Shown one piece after another: positions 9,852 through 22,575 of a stretch of DNA of 64,000 nt. Position numbers and translations under genes: made by a program. Numbering within the stretch: the first letter of the stretch is position 1; every line of letters starts with the position of its first letter. The stretch covers positions 496,001 to 560,000 of the forward strand of contig JAAROD010000011.1 of NCBI GenBank assembly GCA_012274445.1, written 5' to 3'. This DNA comes from Sclerotiophoma versabilis. Taxonomy: Eukaryota > Ascomycota > Dothideomycetes > Pleosporales > Didymellaceae. A model generated the notes under the pieces. That model was not told the origin of the DNA. It did not search any database and saw only the letters and a program-made list of their open reading frames with translations.

Positions 9852-10963
9852 ATGCAGTCAGTACTAGGAAAATTTATTGGCCCGAAAGAGGTCCATCCGG
9901 ACAATCTTGATGGGCGCGTCGCAGTCGTGACTGGCGGTGCACTTGGAATCGGGTATGTGTTTAAGTGGTATCCATTGCATTGCAACTAACGATGTGGCAG
10001 ATACGAAGTCAGCCGCGCGCTTGCCCTTGCTGGTGTCAAGGTGATCATGGTCAACCGCAAAGAAGAGCAAGGAAACGACGCTATCGAGACCATCAAGAAG
10101 GAGAAGTCAGATGCTCAAGTCGAGTGGAAGCAGTGTGATATGGGCAACTTGAATGAAATCAAGAGCGTGTTTACCGAGATCCGCAACTCCCTGGACCGCC
10201 TCGACTTCTTGGTCTTGTCAGCAGGCATCAACACTAACCAATATGGCACGGACCACGACGGGATCGATCGCCATTTCGGTGTCAATTGGCTCGGCCACTT
10301 CTATGTGTGCAACCAGCTGTGGCCGCTCCTGCGTCAGACTGGAAAGCTGGGTAACAAGCCAGCGCCGAGGGTTGTGTTTGAAGCGAGCGAGATGCACCGA
10401 GGTGCACCACCGAACGTGCACTTTGCTAGCTTGGAAGAGCTGAATAACCCTGACATTGGGCCAACGCAGCTTTACGGGCGCACAAAGCTGGCGATGATCT
10501 TGGGTGCTAAGTACGGGTTGCGAGACCACGTCATCAAGCCCAACAGCGACAACATTTACGCCCTAAGCGTCCACCCTGGTGCTGTAAGTTTGATAAATTC
10601 AAGGCGTTAAGGAAAGACAGTGCTTATGGACAAATCTAGGTAAACACAGCAATGCAACAGCAATGGAAAGATGCCTACCCCGGCATCACTGGAACACTCT
10701 TAACTAACGCCATGCTCTTCGTCGGCCGCTCGCCGGAGCAGGGTTCTTACAGTGCGCTGTGGGCCCTAACTGACCCCTCCATTGAAGAAAAGAATCTCAA
10801 CGGTTACTACTTCGCAGACCCTGGTCAGCCAGGAAAGGAGACCGCGCAGGCGAGCGATCCTGCGCTTGGCGCTGCGTTGTGGGATCTCAGTACGCGTCTC
10901 GTAAAGGAAAAGGTTGGCGAGGATGCGTTGCTGGATTGGAACGCTGAGGGAAAGCAGAATTGA
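9852..10963 (+). CDS. Short-chain dehydrogenase/reductase (SDR), RDH/TIC32-like
   Basis: NAD(P)-dependent oxidoreductase with a Rossmann fold, 335 aa. Exons 9852-9952, 10001-10583 and 10640-10963; introns 9953-10000 and 10584-10639 (GTATGT...CAG, GTAAGT...TAG). The first junction rebuilds TGGALGIGY, the nucleotide-binding TGxxxGIG motif near residue 30. Further motifs: VIMVNRKEEQ after beta-2 (an Arg suggests NADP preference), LSAGI in place of NNAG, and the catalytic YGRTK (YxxxK), followed by SVHPGAVNT. Long-substrate SDRs of the retinol dehydrogenase/WWOX type have this layout. An upstream in-frame Met at 9777 does not fit the family start, so 9852 is used. No clustering partner; substrate unknown. 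Confidence 0.9.
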
Positions 10964-11468
10964 GTGGACGTAAAGCGTTGTGTACAGGTACACATGATTC
11001 GATAAGGTACTAATGATCAAGTAATGACATGCCATCTTCTGTTTGCTTCATCCTGTGGTAAAAGCGAGTCATCGAAGAACTTGCGGGTGGGCTTGCAAAA
11101 GCTCATTGGGGTTAGCATATGCTTCGCCTGCGCTCTGGCATACTTAGCAGCAGCACTTTCTTCACAATGGGTTTCCAGCTTCCAGCCTTCTCTGTCATTT
11201 CCTTCTCTGATGTCGTAAAGTCGCCTCCTTTTTGGGTCGCAGGCGAGTTTTATGCAATACAAACAATCGCCCCACTCGCGCCGACGCATCGAGGTCGCAC
11301 CCGAGGCTCTGAGATCACATCCACGACTGAGTTGCCTTGCATCGCAGGAAAACCAACGAAGTCGACTCACACAGCGGTCTGCCATACAGCTGGCAAATCT
11401 TGGTACATTAATAGTGCCACCAGCGTGCTTCGTCTTTGTTCGCCCATTTCACTGTCGATACCGCTCAT
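10964..11468. other. Convergent intergenic region
   Basis: Lies between two converging 3' ends. A plus-strand open frame starting at 11119 runs antisense into the next gene and has no protein character. Confidence 0.5.
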
Positions 11469-13398
11469 CTACCGCCGTACATCATATCTATCCAGACTTC
11501 GGCTCTGTTGGTCTCGTTGTTCAAGTTCCTTAATACAGAGCATAAGCAGATCAGGCGCGACAGCGCTCTCAACCTCCGCCTTCAGCACGTCCAGCAGAAC
11601 ACGCGACCGAAATCCAGTCCCTAGTAACGGGCGGAAAATCTGCTCCCACAGCAAATCTGGTCGCGTCGAAGCGGCAAGGAAGATGGCCAGGAGATGTACG
11701 GGTTCCTTGACGGCGCCTGTATTGCAGAGTCGTACGGCTTCCGCCAAGAGACTGTACCTTCCGCCACACACTGTGCTCTCGGGCGGTGTGAGATTTGTGA
11801 GGAGGTGTCTCAGTATCGATTTTCGCCTTTGTAGGCTTGGCTCGAACATCTTGAGTGGGTGGTCTGAGTTCAAACGCGAGGTCCAGCTGCTAAGGGCATG
11901 AGCGGTGACGCTGAAGCGGTGGCGAGGCTCTTCATCTGAAAACTCTATATGCGGGTAGATGGGAAGCGCTTCTTGCGCTGCGAAGGTATGGATCGTTGTG
12001 TAGCATCGAAGTTCTGGTTGGAGATGGAGAGAATTTATAGGCTGTAGGAAGATGGACAATGGGAGTGTCTTGCTGGGTGCTGTTGATTGGAAGTGCATCA
12101 TGACTCTTCTTATGACATCGAGGTATAACTGGATTTTGTCCCCCGAGAGAGAGGGCGCGTGCCGAAGGATATGCGCCAAGTATACGAGGTACCGGTGGAA
12201 CATGTTGTCGCGGGTAACATCTGCGGACTTGAGAATCATGAGGCAGGCTGACGCAAGGTGGCTCAAAGGGTCATATCCTTGAAATGTGGTCGATTCGCAG
12301 ATCTTTATTCGTACCTCTCCAGATTCCAGAACTTCAGCCGCGGTATCGTTTGCAGGTGAAACCACCAATCGATTGATCTCGGAGTCGCAGTCAGGGCCCT
12401 GGAGAGCGTCCTGACTGCGGGTCTCCAGCATCCTGATACCGAGAAGCCCATGACAACAGTGCACGAGGCGTTGTTCGAGGCTTTGTAACGACAGTGAGTC
12501 TGATACGCGTTCTAGGGCGATTGGACCGCTCAGAGCAGCGCCAGAAGACTCAATGGCGTACGACAATACAAGGGCAGGTAACGGTCGCTGACGGAAGACT
12601 TTTCTCCACTCATGATAAAGCCATAGGATTTGCGTTGCTTCACTTCCACCTCCAGGACTCAGCTTTTCTAACATCCATTGGTAGATTCCTTGACGACTGG
12701 CTAGTAATGACTGAGGCCTCCGAACCAGTGTTTCATCGGGGCTAAGTATGGTGGTGCTTAGATAGTCGTATACCAAGCTTTCAGATGGTTGATCACGTCT
12801 CCAATTTCCTGGTGATGCAATGCCCGTCTGTGTCTCATCGTTGTTTTGGGTCTTGGAAAGCCAGCTCCCTTTGATCTCAGGCGGAGGTGTAGGTAGACCC
12901 GTCTGGGTGCTTCTCTTACTACCATGACACACAATCAGAGTTGTGTCCTCAAGGGAAATGCGAAGACCTTTCAGCTTATTCACTAAATCTTGAATGTACG
13001 TCCACTCAAACTTGACCTTGATCGCCTTGTTGGACCTATGCGAGATGAGCCTTTGGGCGTGCGCGACGAGCTTGTAAAGGTAGCCAAGAAGTTGAAAACC
13101 GCCATGTTCGCACTCCTTGATCAACATCGTAAGGTGCTGTTTGCGTCAGTCGAGAGGATGATGTACATTGAACGCGTGATTAAACCTGGTTCTCCGGTGA
13201 TCTCTCAAAAACCTCCAGTTGTGCTTTAAAAGTGACGATTTGGCCAATCAGTTTTTTCGTAATATCTTTGATTGCTGGTAAATGTCTTGGGCTGCCGGTT
13301 ACCCAAAGATTACAAGCGTATTGGTATAGACGGTCGACATTCAGATTAAATTGAGCGACATTTGTGAGAAGCATGCCAGCCGAAATGTTCTCCATCAT
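11469..13398 (-). CDS. Hypothetical protein with fungal STAND-type N-terminal domain
   Basis: 626 aa. Exon 1 13398-13186, exon 2 13136-11469; the 49-nt intron (13137-13185, GTTTAA...CAG) joins SPENQ to HLTMLIKECEHGGF. Residues 1-150 (NVAQFNLNVDRLYQYACNL, then IKDITKKLIGQIVTFKAQLEVF, then WTYIQDLVNKLKGLRISLE) are helical, with heptad-like Leu spacing resembling the N-terminal regions of fungal NACHT/ankyrin proteins. The remaining roughly 450 residues are mostly alpha-helical in feel, with no P-loop, ankyrin or HET motif I can see. The N-terminal resemblance is by eye only. The start is at MMENISAG; an upstream in-frame Met (13449) is possible. Function not assigned. Confidence 0.65.
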
Positions 13399-16300
13399 TG
13401 AATACGAACAAAGAGGTGATCTCGGACCACAAATCAAGTGTGGGAACACCGTATAGAGGCCCCATCAGTCGCGAGCAAGGGCAAGATAAGCATTTGTCAA
13501 GTATGAGGTGGCGTTGTCCACTACGGCCCCGCAATCGCTGACATGCGACGTTGCCCAGATGAAGATTTCCAGCCAACGTTTGTTGCATCTTCGTCGAATC
13601 GAGTGTGCCGTTGTGTAACATCGCGTCCAGGTAGTGTGGACGCGAATTTCGCTACGAGTGGACAGATGCAATTCCACAGTGGAATCGGTCCGACTTGAGG
13701 AACGGAGATGTGCGTCAAAGAAAGACGCGCAACATATTGAATTTTACTGCGGGTGAGATAAGGTCTTCTAACAGGGTGACAGTAGTCTTGAAGGGAATGT
13801 GATTTTTTGTGTTAGATACAAGTTCAAAGGGAGCGAACTGCCACTGTTGGTAAATCTCGAAGCTCTTCGCCCAGTCAAACCGGCACTCTTCAATGGTCTA
13901 TTAGACGAAAAGGTACAACAGTGCTCGACTTGACGGTTCGGTTTACTGCAATGACTATCATGTGTATCTCGATTTTGTTCTTGGTGTGTGTGCATCGCAG
14001 AATACATTGCACTTTGGCATGTATTGGAATTTGTTTTCCCTGACTGTTTTCCAGTATGTGCCGGTTCAGACCGAGAATAGGCGACATAAGAGGATGGAAG
14101 TGGGATTAGATCAAAAGCGCTGTGGCTGTTACTTCGCACGACGCCTCGACATTATACAATCAGCTGGACCTCCGCTTGTTGTAAAGTCTACATAGTTATT
14201 GGGTATTCGGGAAGACTCATGCGCTAGACCCAAAACCAGATTTAGGAGCGTCATAGAAGCTCGCGAAGCTAGATCCGTGTAGTTCTTGAATTCATTTGAT
14301 TTCAATATACTGCGCTCAGTCCATCCATCGGCAACGCTGCCGGACGGACGCACCCTGGCTCCCTGAGCTTGCTCTATTTACTGAAAAGAATTCAAACTTC
14401 CTGAACGATGGCTGTGAGACACCATATGCATGAAACAAACGCGCATGTGGTAAAGCGGGGCATGTGGGACTTTACGTTGTGTGACCACTATGAGAAGTTT
14501 GCCCTATTAAGCTGTGGCCATATGCAAGCAGTTCGAAAGAGAATCGACTAATGATTTCGAAAAACGAATCTGAAGTCTTACAAAGCGTACAAGGACCCTG
14601 TGCGAGCATGGCAGGTGGACTGAAAGATTAGGCAACTGCCTACTGCGTCTCAAAATCTACGATCAGCTACTCAGCCTTTTGAGAGAACTCAGGCCTGCTG
14701 TAACAGCAGCTGATTAGCCGCAAGCTGCTCTGCTTTCGCACAGGCGCCAGAAGTTGACACCACTATACCCGCATATAGGGGACCTTAGCTCCGTGTAACA
14801 GCAGCTCTACAGCACACAACAACTTGAACACATTTCTACAGCAGCAACATGTACGCAACAGCCTACAAGATTGGTATTGTTGTTTACGTTTTGCCTTACT
14901 CTATAATGCATTAAATTTTATGGATTTTACGTAAAGGTGTTGTGGCTAGCGCTGTGTAAGTGAGTGTTAATGGTTCTTCTGAGGATCTTGTTGAAGTTGT
15001 ACTTTCAAGCAAAGCTCGTAAGCACTATTCGTATTGGTTCTCAGGGATGAGCGCTGGTACAGGATGATCCGTAAGGGTTGGGGTTATTGTCTAGTGAGAC
15101 ACCGTGACAATGGAGGGTAACAATGAGTAGTATAGAGTAGACTATCTAGCTCGAGAGTTGGGGGTTGAGATTCCAAAGACAAACTTGATTGACTAAGTTG
15201 AACACGAACCATAAGGGTTGTGTTCCTACTGACTATATACTTAAGATGTCCCATAGTGTAGCATGGTCTTCCACCAAGTCCCATAGGGGGCCTTGTGGTA
15301 TTCATGGAACAATGTGGGATTCGTGGGACATCACGTGACGTTGTGTTGTCGTGTCTCACACTCCTGACTCCAGGTTCTGTGTGGAGTTCGTGAGACATCA
15401 CGTGACCTGGGGCCTGGCGCCCGCCGATCCAGGGCCCGCCATTGGTAATAAGTCACCATCCCCGCGTGCCATCCTCCGAGATCGTAACAGATCTCTGCGC
15501 TAACAACGCTGGTCCATCGGATGTGAGAAGCCGCACTACTGGAAAAGTCCCTAATGAAAAATAGGACTAGCGTTTGCCTTCCCTGCTCAGACCTGGGTTC
15601 TGCCAAGTAGCTCATCGTCGATTAACAGGCGCCTTATCAGGAGGTTCTACGCGTGGTCTGAAGCGAGACCGACTTTGACGGCGTGTGGCTTCGCGGAGTA
15701 CTCCGTACTGCGGATAATGCGTCGCACGACATGGTCGCACAACAATGATGCAGGTGTGTCAGCATCCAAGACTGTTCACGATCATGAGCGAATTTTATCA
15801 TGTTATCAGATCTTTGAAACACATTGAGCCAAGTGTGTGTTGGCAATCTGTTGGCACCATATCAGGATTTGAAGAATCCGGCAGGTACCACCTCTCCTCA
15901 AAAAGTGACTTTTTGATGACAAGGCCAGAGTTACACAACGACAGTCACGAGGTACCGCGCAGAATATCTGCTGCTGAGCTTTGCATGTGTACACAACAGC
16001 GCTGCGTGTAGGTCCACGGTAGTAATGGTGAAGGACCAAATTCTTACCCGACCTTTCAGCCACAAGTCGTCCCCCACCTATTTCTATGACTGCAATAGCA
16101 TTTTGGGTTTGAAACTTATCTGCATCTGGTATACTGCACAGGGTGGAAATATGCATCCTCTAGATTGCATGGTGATCAGCCGAGGATGCTGAGACTGCGC
16201 CAGTGTCACTTGGTACTCTGACATAGCCACATCACCACATCGCCGCATAGCCCTTGCGCGGTACCATGTTGCTGGGCCAACACGCCAAGCGAATATTGTG

Positions 16301-17405
16301 ATTAGCTTTGGTAGCAAAAACGATTGATACACTCCATCAAAATCCGAATGTTTTTCGAGTCCTGCAATCCTTCGTGTCTCTTCCCTAATGGAAGGACAAC
16401 ACACAACAACCAGGGTGGGATTCTCAGAACTCAAGAATCCGACTGTTGCTGAAGAATATCTGTTGTGCAGCGGGTAAGGAAGCAAGGGAACACGGGACCT
16501 ATGTAAGGGATGGAAACGGAATGCCTCGTCACTACTCAAGCTTCCCAACTAGCAGCCAGCTTATACATGGACCGCTAAAGACAGCCATAATCGGCTGCAT
16601 CTATCTTTTCGATAGTTTCTGTATCCCAATGTTGAGTTGAACACATCACGAGATACTTGTTACTCAATGGACTGCCCATCTTGTCAGACAAGACAAGACG
16701 GGCACTATTTCTTGTGGCGGGCCTTTGCATTTCTTGGAAGGTTACGAACTTTTTTTGTTCCTTCCCCGATGTGCTATTGAAAAGACACTGGGGTCGGGGT
16801 TCGATATATCAAAAGTGGTGGGGCGATGTGGGCGCTTAATTTCCACCTGCGCACACCAGGTGGCGGGCTGATGGCGTTTCCTTGACCACGAAAGCGAATA
16901 AGCCTAGTACAAATGATGGATAGCAATTTGTTTTCGGCAAACTTCAACCGAAATCTGCGCCACAGTCGTTATGTACTCGTGGCGGGCTGCAGGAACACCA
17001 GTAGAAGGATGGTATGGTTATTTGTGCATGGAACAATGCACATTTCGGTAGCTTTCTGCCACTGTAGTAGCCATAGAGAAGCCCAGAAGTGATTTGCGAC
17101 TCTGCTTTCCAGATAAGGCGAGCGTTAGTGTCGTACTCAGAGCTTAGCGTGTATGGGTTGTATTGCAGTGCATGGCAAGTGGTGCATCCTCGTGGTTTCC
17201 TCAGGTGTCTTGTAATTAAGTTCTGGGTGTCGAGACAGCAGCCGACGACGAGTTGTACTCACCAAGGCTACATATAGATGTGAGATCGTGTCTACAGCCT
17301 CACCATGCAGTAATTCATACTCGTGCGGTTAAATGAGGTCACCAACCTTCTTGAAGAACTCGACATTAGCAATCACAATATTGTCTTCCAAGACGCCGGC
17401 TAATA
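13399..17405. other. Gene-free stretch with repeat debris
   Basis: No intact coding region. Contains a pair of 27-bp CACGTG-bearing repeats near 15.3 kb, and TGTAACAGCAGCT occurring twice (near 14.70 and 14.80 kb). Long stretches look like decayed mobile-element sequence, but no element end, integrase or reverse transcriptase motif could be recognised. Confidence 0.35.
15313..15406 (+). repeat. Direct repeat of a 27-bp CACGTG-containing unit
   Basis: Copies at 15313-15339 and 15380-15406 both end in GACATCACGTGAC and match at 24 of 27 positions. All three differences are G/A transitions. A 67-bp spacing separates the starts. Could be part of a degenerate LTR or MITE. Confidence 0.6.
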
Positions 17406-18414
17406 TTAGCTCTCATACACAGTTGCGTATTCCGTATAGACAACTTTGAAGAAAAAATCCCTAAAGGTGCTGTTGCAGTGTTTGCTGTTATTTGATTGAC
17501 AACCTCGTCTAATCGAATGAGCACGGATTATTGTACCTCGTGGTGGCAACATCATGGTTGTGATAGTTTCCGCATCAAGATGCTTACTATCTCTTGAAAC
17601 ATGCGTTAGTCGAATGACATCAGGAGAGATCAGTTCGGAACACATTGTCCTCCGTTTTTGCCATTTCCATCATGGACAGATAGGCAGTAGTAAGAGTTAG
17701 ACGTGGGTCGTTCGACTGGCTCAGTGTCTTGTCACAAACCCATTGCCATGTACTATTATCTGAGATGTTTCGCGAGCAAAATTACAACGAGCAAAAACAT
17801 GACGAGTAGATCTACACTGAGCTTAACCCACGGGAAGACACTCTCAGCCTTTTGCAAAACTGCAATATCTAGGTGGGGAGCTTGATCAGAAAATCCTTCT
17901 ATCAGAGTCGTTACGTCTTTTTCGAATCTTATTTTGCCCTGATTAGACAACGTGAAATAACAAACTTAACGTTCTCAAGAAGTATGACATTTTGCTGTGA
18001 TCACCTTCGAAGTCGTCTACGCCGTCGATGAAACTTGGTAATCTCAAAAGACACTCAACGCCGCCTTGAACCCGACGTGTTCAAGTTCCGATGTGGCGAC
18101 TGAGCAAGGTGGTCTATGTTGTAAGTTGAGAACACTCTGTACTTGTCGTGGTGAGCCTCGTCGACAAGGTCGCACCTCCAGAATTATTGCCGAGACCAAG
18201 CCGCTTGCAAACTTCGCCTTCTAGCCTGGATATGTGCACATTCTATTCTTCTGGACGCGACAAAATGATCGATAGCTTGAACAAAAGAATGGTAGTTAGT
18301 GTCAAAGAGCTTTGTACCTCCATCAACTTGACGGCAAGATCTTCAACTCCGGGCCCTCTGAGCTTCAGTCTGAGCCTGTTTGACAAACGAAGGACGTTGA
18401 ATTGCGAGCAATGA
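17406..18414 (-). pseudogene. Probable NACHT/STAND protein pseudogene
   Basis: Read on the minus strand, several frames in order resemble parts of one NLR-like protein. At 18412-18243: RLRLKLRGPGVEDLAVKL then EVQSSLTLTTILLF, like the N-terminal region of fungal NACHT proteins, closed by TAG. At about 18045-17950: LPSFIDGVDDFEGDHSKM, resembling the Walker-B/DECDED block of NACHT. At 17950-17756: DIAVLQKAESVFPWVKLSVD, resembling the post-NACHT KASGVFLWV motif. Then an open stretch ending at 17640. Stops and frame changes separate them, and there is no room for the P-loop segment, so it is deleted and dead. Recognition is by eye. Confidence 0.45.
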
Positions 18415-21259
18415 GGTAATTATTTAGGTAAGTGAGGAACTCGATCCCAATCTCGCACTAAACGACCATTCTCAAACGTGCTACTTCAGCACGAAGATCA
18501 TCGCATGTCATATATGGACAGGAACAGCTACGAGAGCGTCTATTGGCACGAAAAATCTAGACAGTGCAAAGCGCGAAGCCGTCGAGCACGGATGGTGTGT
18601 AGGTTGTTGAGTAATCAAAGTGAAGACGCGTGCTGGCAAGAGTAGGGCTTAACAGGGGCTTAGGCTAAGGCTGATGCTGGGGCCTTCCGTTGAGTGGCCT
18701 TTCGCATATTCGGGAGCTCTAGTCGTACTGTAAGACAAGACTGCCGACTTAAATCTCGTTTTAGGGAGGAAAGTCGATGAGATGCGTTTGACGCTCATTG
18801 TCTCGCATTTCATCATGTTACTGCACTGGCAGCTGCATTTTGTAAAATCGAAAGGCCGAGATTAGGGCACTGAGGGCATGCTACAGATGGCAAGAAAGTC
18901 AGAAGTGTAAAGATGGGTATGAGAGGATTCGAAACATGCCATGGGAGAATATAGGGTGAGGTCTTGACCTACCCTTGCAACCTGCCTAATCGGGCAGATT
19001 TCGCCGAATTGTTGATTTACCCGCTAAATGGGAACGTTACCCTTCGGTCGTTCGGCCGCCTTATTGGACAGAAAGTTTAGAACTTGTCTGATTTGTTACC
19101 TTTGGATCTTGACCTCAGCGATTTCGCAATCTGTCAACTACGATAGTCGACAAAGAAACGTATCAGTACAAAGAGCGAAGAAGTGGTCTTGTATGTGACG
19201 AAAACGTTGCAGTGTGTACACTGCAAGAAGTATGCGTCGTGCGGGCTTCACGTTGGCAGCTTTGGATATTCTTCATCGCAGCGGAGGGATTAGACGTGCA
19301 GTGTGGGAAGAACTCTCAGTATATCTGAATACGATCCATCAGAGATAAAGGACAGCGTTTGACTAAGCTGTAATGTCTGTCTGCAAAGTTCAGGCTTGCG
19401 ACGAGGTCATTCAATCTGAAGTGAGGCTGTGGCACGAATATCCACGCAAACGACACAAGGAGCGTATCGTGGGTCCCCACATGAACCGATTCCATGCGTT
19501 GGGAGTGGCCCGGGACAAACGAAAGAGGCTTGTCGTGATGCAAGTGGAAGCTGCAATTGCATCAAGATGGGCGTTATCAGTGGGGATTCATCGACGGTCG
19601 AAGAGCCAGAAAGGGGAGGAGACAAGCCGTCGATACGAGAGGCGAGAAGGATCAGCCGGCGCATTGAATGAAGCTGTCGACTCCTTGATTCTTTGGACAT
19701 GTCTCCTTTTCAAAGACTGGTCACAGAGACAATCACGAACAATGTGCTTGTTGAAAGTGATGGTCGTCAAATGCTAATTCCAAGCCTGTAGAGTTTCTGT
19801 GGAGAACAGGCGGTCTGGAGCGGAAGCAGCGGCTCTGTCAAGTTTCCAGATCAGCATCCAGAACTACGCGTTCCTGGGGGCTGGGCAGGGTGATGACGTC
19901 TCCACAGATGGCTGGAGCTGCCAATCTCGCGATCTCGCAACGGGTCCGAGGCGGAAGAAGTGCGATGGTTCAAGATAATCAAGATAACGCGCGAATACTG
20001 TCCACCAGTCGGAGTGCAGCGTCCGGGTCGGTAGGTGAGCGATGGGTGGTTCCTGACGACAAAGGTCCTCTCTTTAGCCAGCAGACGTCAGCTTTGGGGG
20101 GTAGCTGCAGCTTTATATATGGTTGTGCATCTGTAGTTGCAGAGACTGCAAGTATCGAGCGTTCTCACAGGCCGACAAGGCCGGGAAGGAAGGCTTGAGG
20201 TGGTGCCAAGTATGGGGCTAAGTCGAAGGCTAAGTATGGCAGCATCAGTCGGGGGGCTATGTTTCAGCCTATCCCGTTGCCGCGTAATTCGCTTGGCGTG
20301 CTGCGAACGGCCGTCAAGGGAGGCAAGGCGTGCGAGGGCTAGCCAAGATGGAAAGTTTGCTAAAGGATGTTGTGCCTTGCAGAGGAGGCGATAAGCATTG
20401 CAGCGGCGAGCCAGCGAGAGCCTCGTCCTCGCAAGGCCTACTCCGGAGTGCTGCTCGACGGCTGCGTCAGGTCAGTGGCCCGCAGGCCGGGGATTGATGG
20501 AGAGGAACGCGTGGCGGACCAGGTGCTAGCCGGAGTGGCAATGGCCGAACCCATATGCAGCCAACGTCCTGCCATGATGAGCTGCGACCTGTCAGCCGCG
20601 GGCTCTCCACGCAATGCCCGCGCACTGCCCGCGCACTGTGGGCGTGGAGTGAGTGGACTGCAGGCACGGAGGAGAAGGGCGCCGCAGCGCCGGATGGTTC
20701 GCTCCCTTTGGCGGTGGCCAGTCGTGTGGAGCTGTCACAGAACGAGGCCATACAGCGCAGGGACCAGCAGGCACGCTACGACGGGCATTGGCTAAGCATC
20801 GCCTCTAGCGCGCCCGGACTGTGAAACAACCCCTGCTGAGAACTGCCCTTGAAGAGCGCCGGCCACTGACCACGCACCGCCCAACAAAACCCGGCGGCCT
20901 GCACTTTTGTCTTGCCTGCAGCGTGTCGTCTGTCTCTCTTCAGTGCCCCAGTGCCCGAGTCCCTCTGCGTGCGTGCCTGCCGCCAGCCTCGAGTCTTGGT
21001 CTGCAATTGCCGGAAGCAGCGTGGACCCTCTGCCGCGATCAAGAAGCAGCGACTGACACGGCCAACATTTCCCCACCCCGGCCGCGACACGACCGAGGAG
21101 CCAGATAGGCATTCCCGCCGCAACCTCGTCTCGCCCTGCGAGCCTCTGCAGTGTCCACGCCCTCCCGCAGCATCCAGCCCACCGCCGCCGCTGCCCGAAC
21201 CCCCAGCACCTCGCCCTCTCTGCGCTGCTCTGCGCTGCACTGCGCTACCCCCGCCCGCC
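18415..21259. other. Gene-poor stretch, GC-rich toward its right end
   Basis: No gene supported up to about 20.4 kb. From about 20.4 kb the DNA becomes markedly GC-rich, and several frames on both strands stay open only because of composition. The last few hundred bases are C/T-rich and probably hold the promoter and leader of the mannosyltransferase gene. Confidence 0.45.
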
Positions 21260-22575
21260 ATGCTCACCTTCAAGAAGGCGCTCGTGCTGTCGCTGGCCTG
21301 TCTGACGCTGTTCTTCATGTTCAAGTCGCATCACAGCAGCAACCGCTCGCCCACGTTCAAGAACGCCCACGACCTGCCCAAGCCCAGCCCCTGGGTCAAC
21401 CCAAAGGAAGCAGCCGCAAAGGCGGCCAAGGCGGCCAAGGACAAGGCAGAGCAGACGGACAAGACCTTCCACACCCCCGACGCCCCCGTGAAGAAGCCCA
21501 AGGAGCAGATCAGCCTCGACGAGCTGCATGCACGCCCGCTCAAGCAGCAGCTCGAGTACCAGTTCCCCTACGACGTCGAGTCCAAGTTCCCCGCCTACAT
21601 CTGGCAGACGTGGAAGTACACGCCTGCGCAGGGCGAGTTCAGCGAGTCCTTCCGCGAGGCCGAGGCCAGCTGGTCCATCCACCACCCCAACTTCGTCCAC
21701 GAGGTCATTACCGACAACGTCGCCGTGCACCTGATCAGGCACCTGTACGCCTCGGTTCCCGAGGTCCTCGAGGCCTACAATGCGCTCCCGCTCCCTGTCC
21801 TGAAGGCCGACTTCTTCCGCTACCTGATTCTGCTCGCCCGTGGTGGCATCTACTCCGACATCGACACCTCGGCCCTGAAGAGCGCGTCCGACTGGGTTCC
21901 CTCAGACGTGCCTTCCACCACCTACGGCATGCTCATCGGCATCGAGGCCGACCCAGACCGCCCGGACTGGGCTGAGTGGTACTCCCGCCGCATCCAGTTC
22001 TGCCAGTGGACCATACAGGCAAAGCCTGGTCACCCCATTCTTGTCGACGTCGTCGCCAACATCACCCACGAGACACTCAAGCGCAAGGCCGAGGGCAAGC
22101 TCACAAAGGATCACAAGGGTATTATTGAGTTCACCGGCCCTGCCCGCTGGACCGACGCCATCTTCAACTTCTTCAATGACCCTGACTACTTCGACATGAG
22201 CTCCAGCAAGGGCAACATCACCTGGGAGCACTTCACCGGCATGAAGGCGCCCAAGAAGGTCGGCGATGTCATCGTACTGCCCATCACCAGCTTCAGCCCT
22301 GGCATCAAGACCATGGGTGCCGGTGAGGACGACGATCCAATGGCGTTTGTGAAGCACGCTTTCGAAGGTAAGCATCGAACTCTCCTCATCACGCATTGAA
22401 CCTGCATTTGCAGCTCTGTGCGGCCCCCCAGCTCTGCTGCAGCATATAGCTGTTTGCCGAGTCTGAGGGCTCACGCGAAACACATTCTGACACATCTTCC
22501 TGATCTGAGAACTGACATGTCATAGGTACATGGAAGCCTGAGAACGAGCGCCACATAGGCGAAATCTACAACTGA
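21260..22575 (+). CDS. OCH1-type alpha-1,6-mannosyltransferase (GT32)
   Basis: Golgi type II glycosyltransferase, 385 aa, of the family that adds the initiating alpha-1,6-mannose to N-glycan outer chains. Exon 1 21260-22367, exon 2 22526-22575; the 158-nt intron (GTAAGC...TAG) joins FEG to TWKPENERHIGEIYN. Residues 8-22 are the signal anchor (VLSLACLTLFFMF), followed by an Ala/Lys-rich stem (about 48-85). Catalytic region: PAYIWQTWKY (111-120), LPVLKADFFRYLILLARGG, then YSDIDTSAL with the DXD metal site at D200/D202. The frame remains open upstream to 20912, but only by GC-rich composition; the Met at 21260 directly precedes the anchor. OCH1 versus a HOC1-like paralogue cannot be separated by eye. 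Confidence 0.9.

Noticed and set aside
11119..11901. 260-codon plus-strand frame
   Set aside because: Antisense to the 626-aa gene and without any protein-like motif.
14690..15630. Possible copia-type LTR with a TGGCGCC primer-binding-like site near 15.41 kb
   Set aside because: No matching second LTR, no TG...CA ends and no reverse transcriptase or integrase sequence nearby; kept only as repeat debris.
20912..21259. N-terminal extension of the mannosyltransferase frame
   Set aside because: Open by GC-rich composition; the family anchor starts at the Met at 21260.
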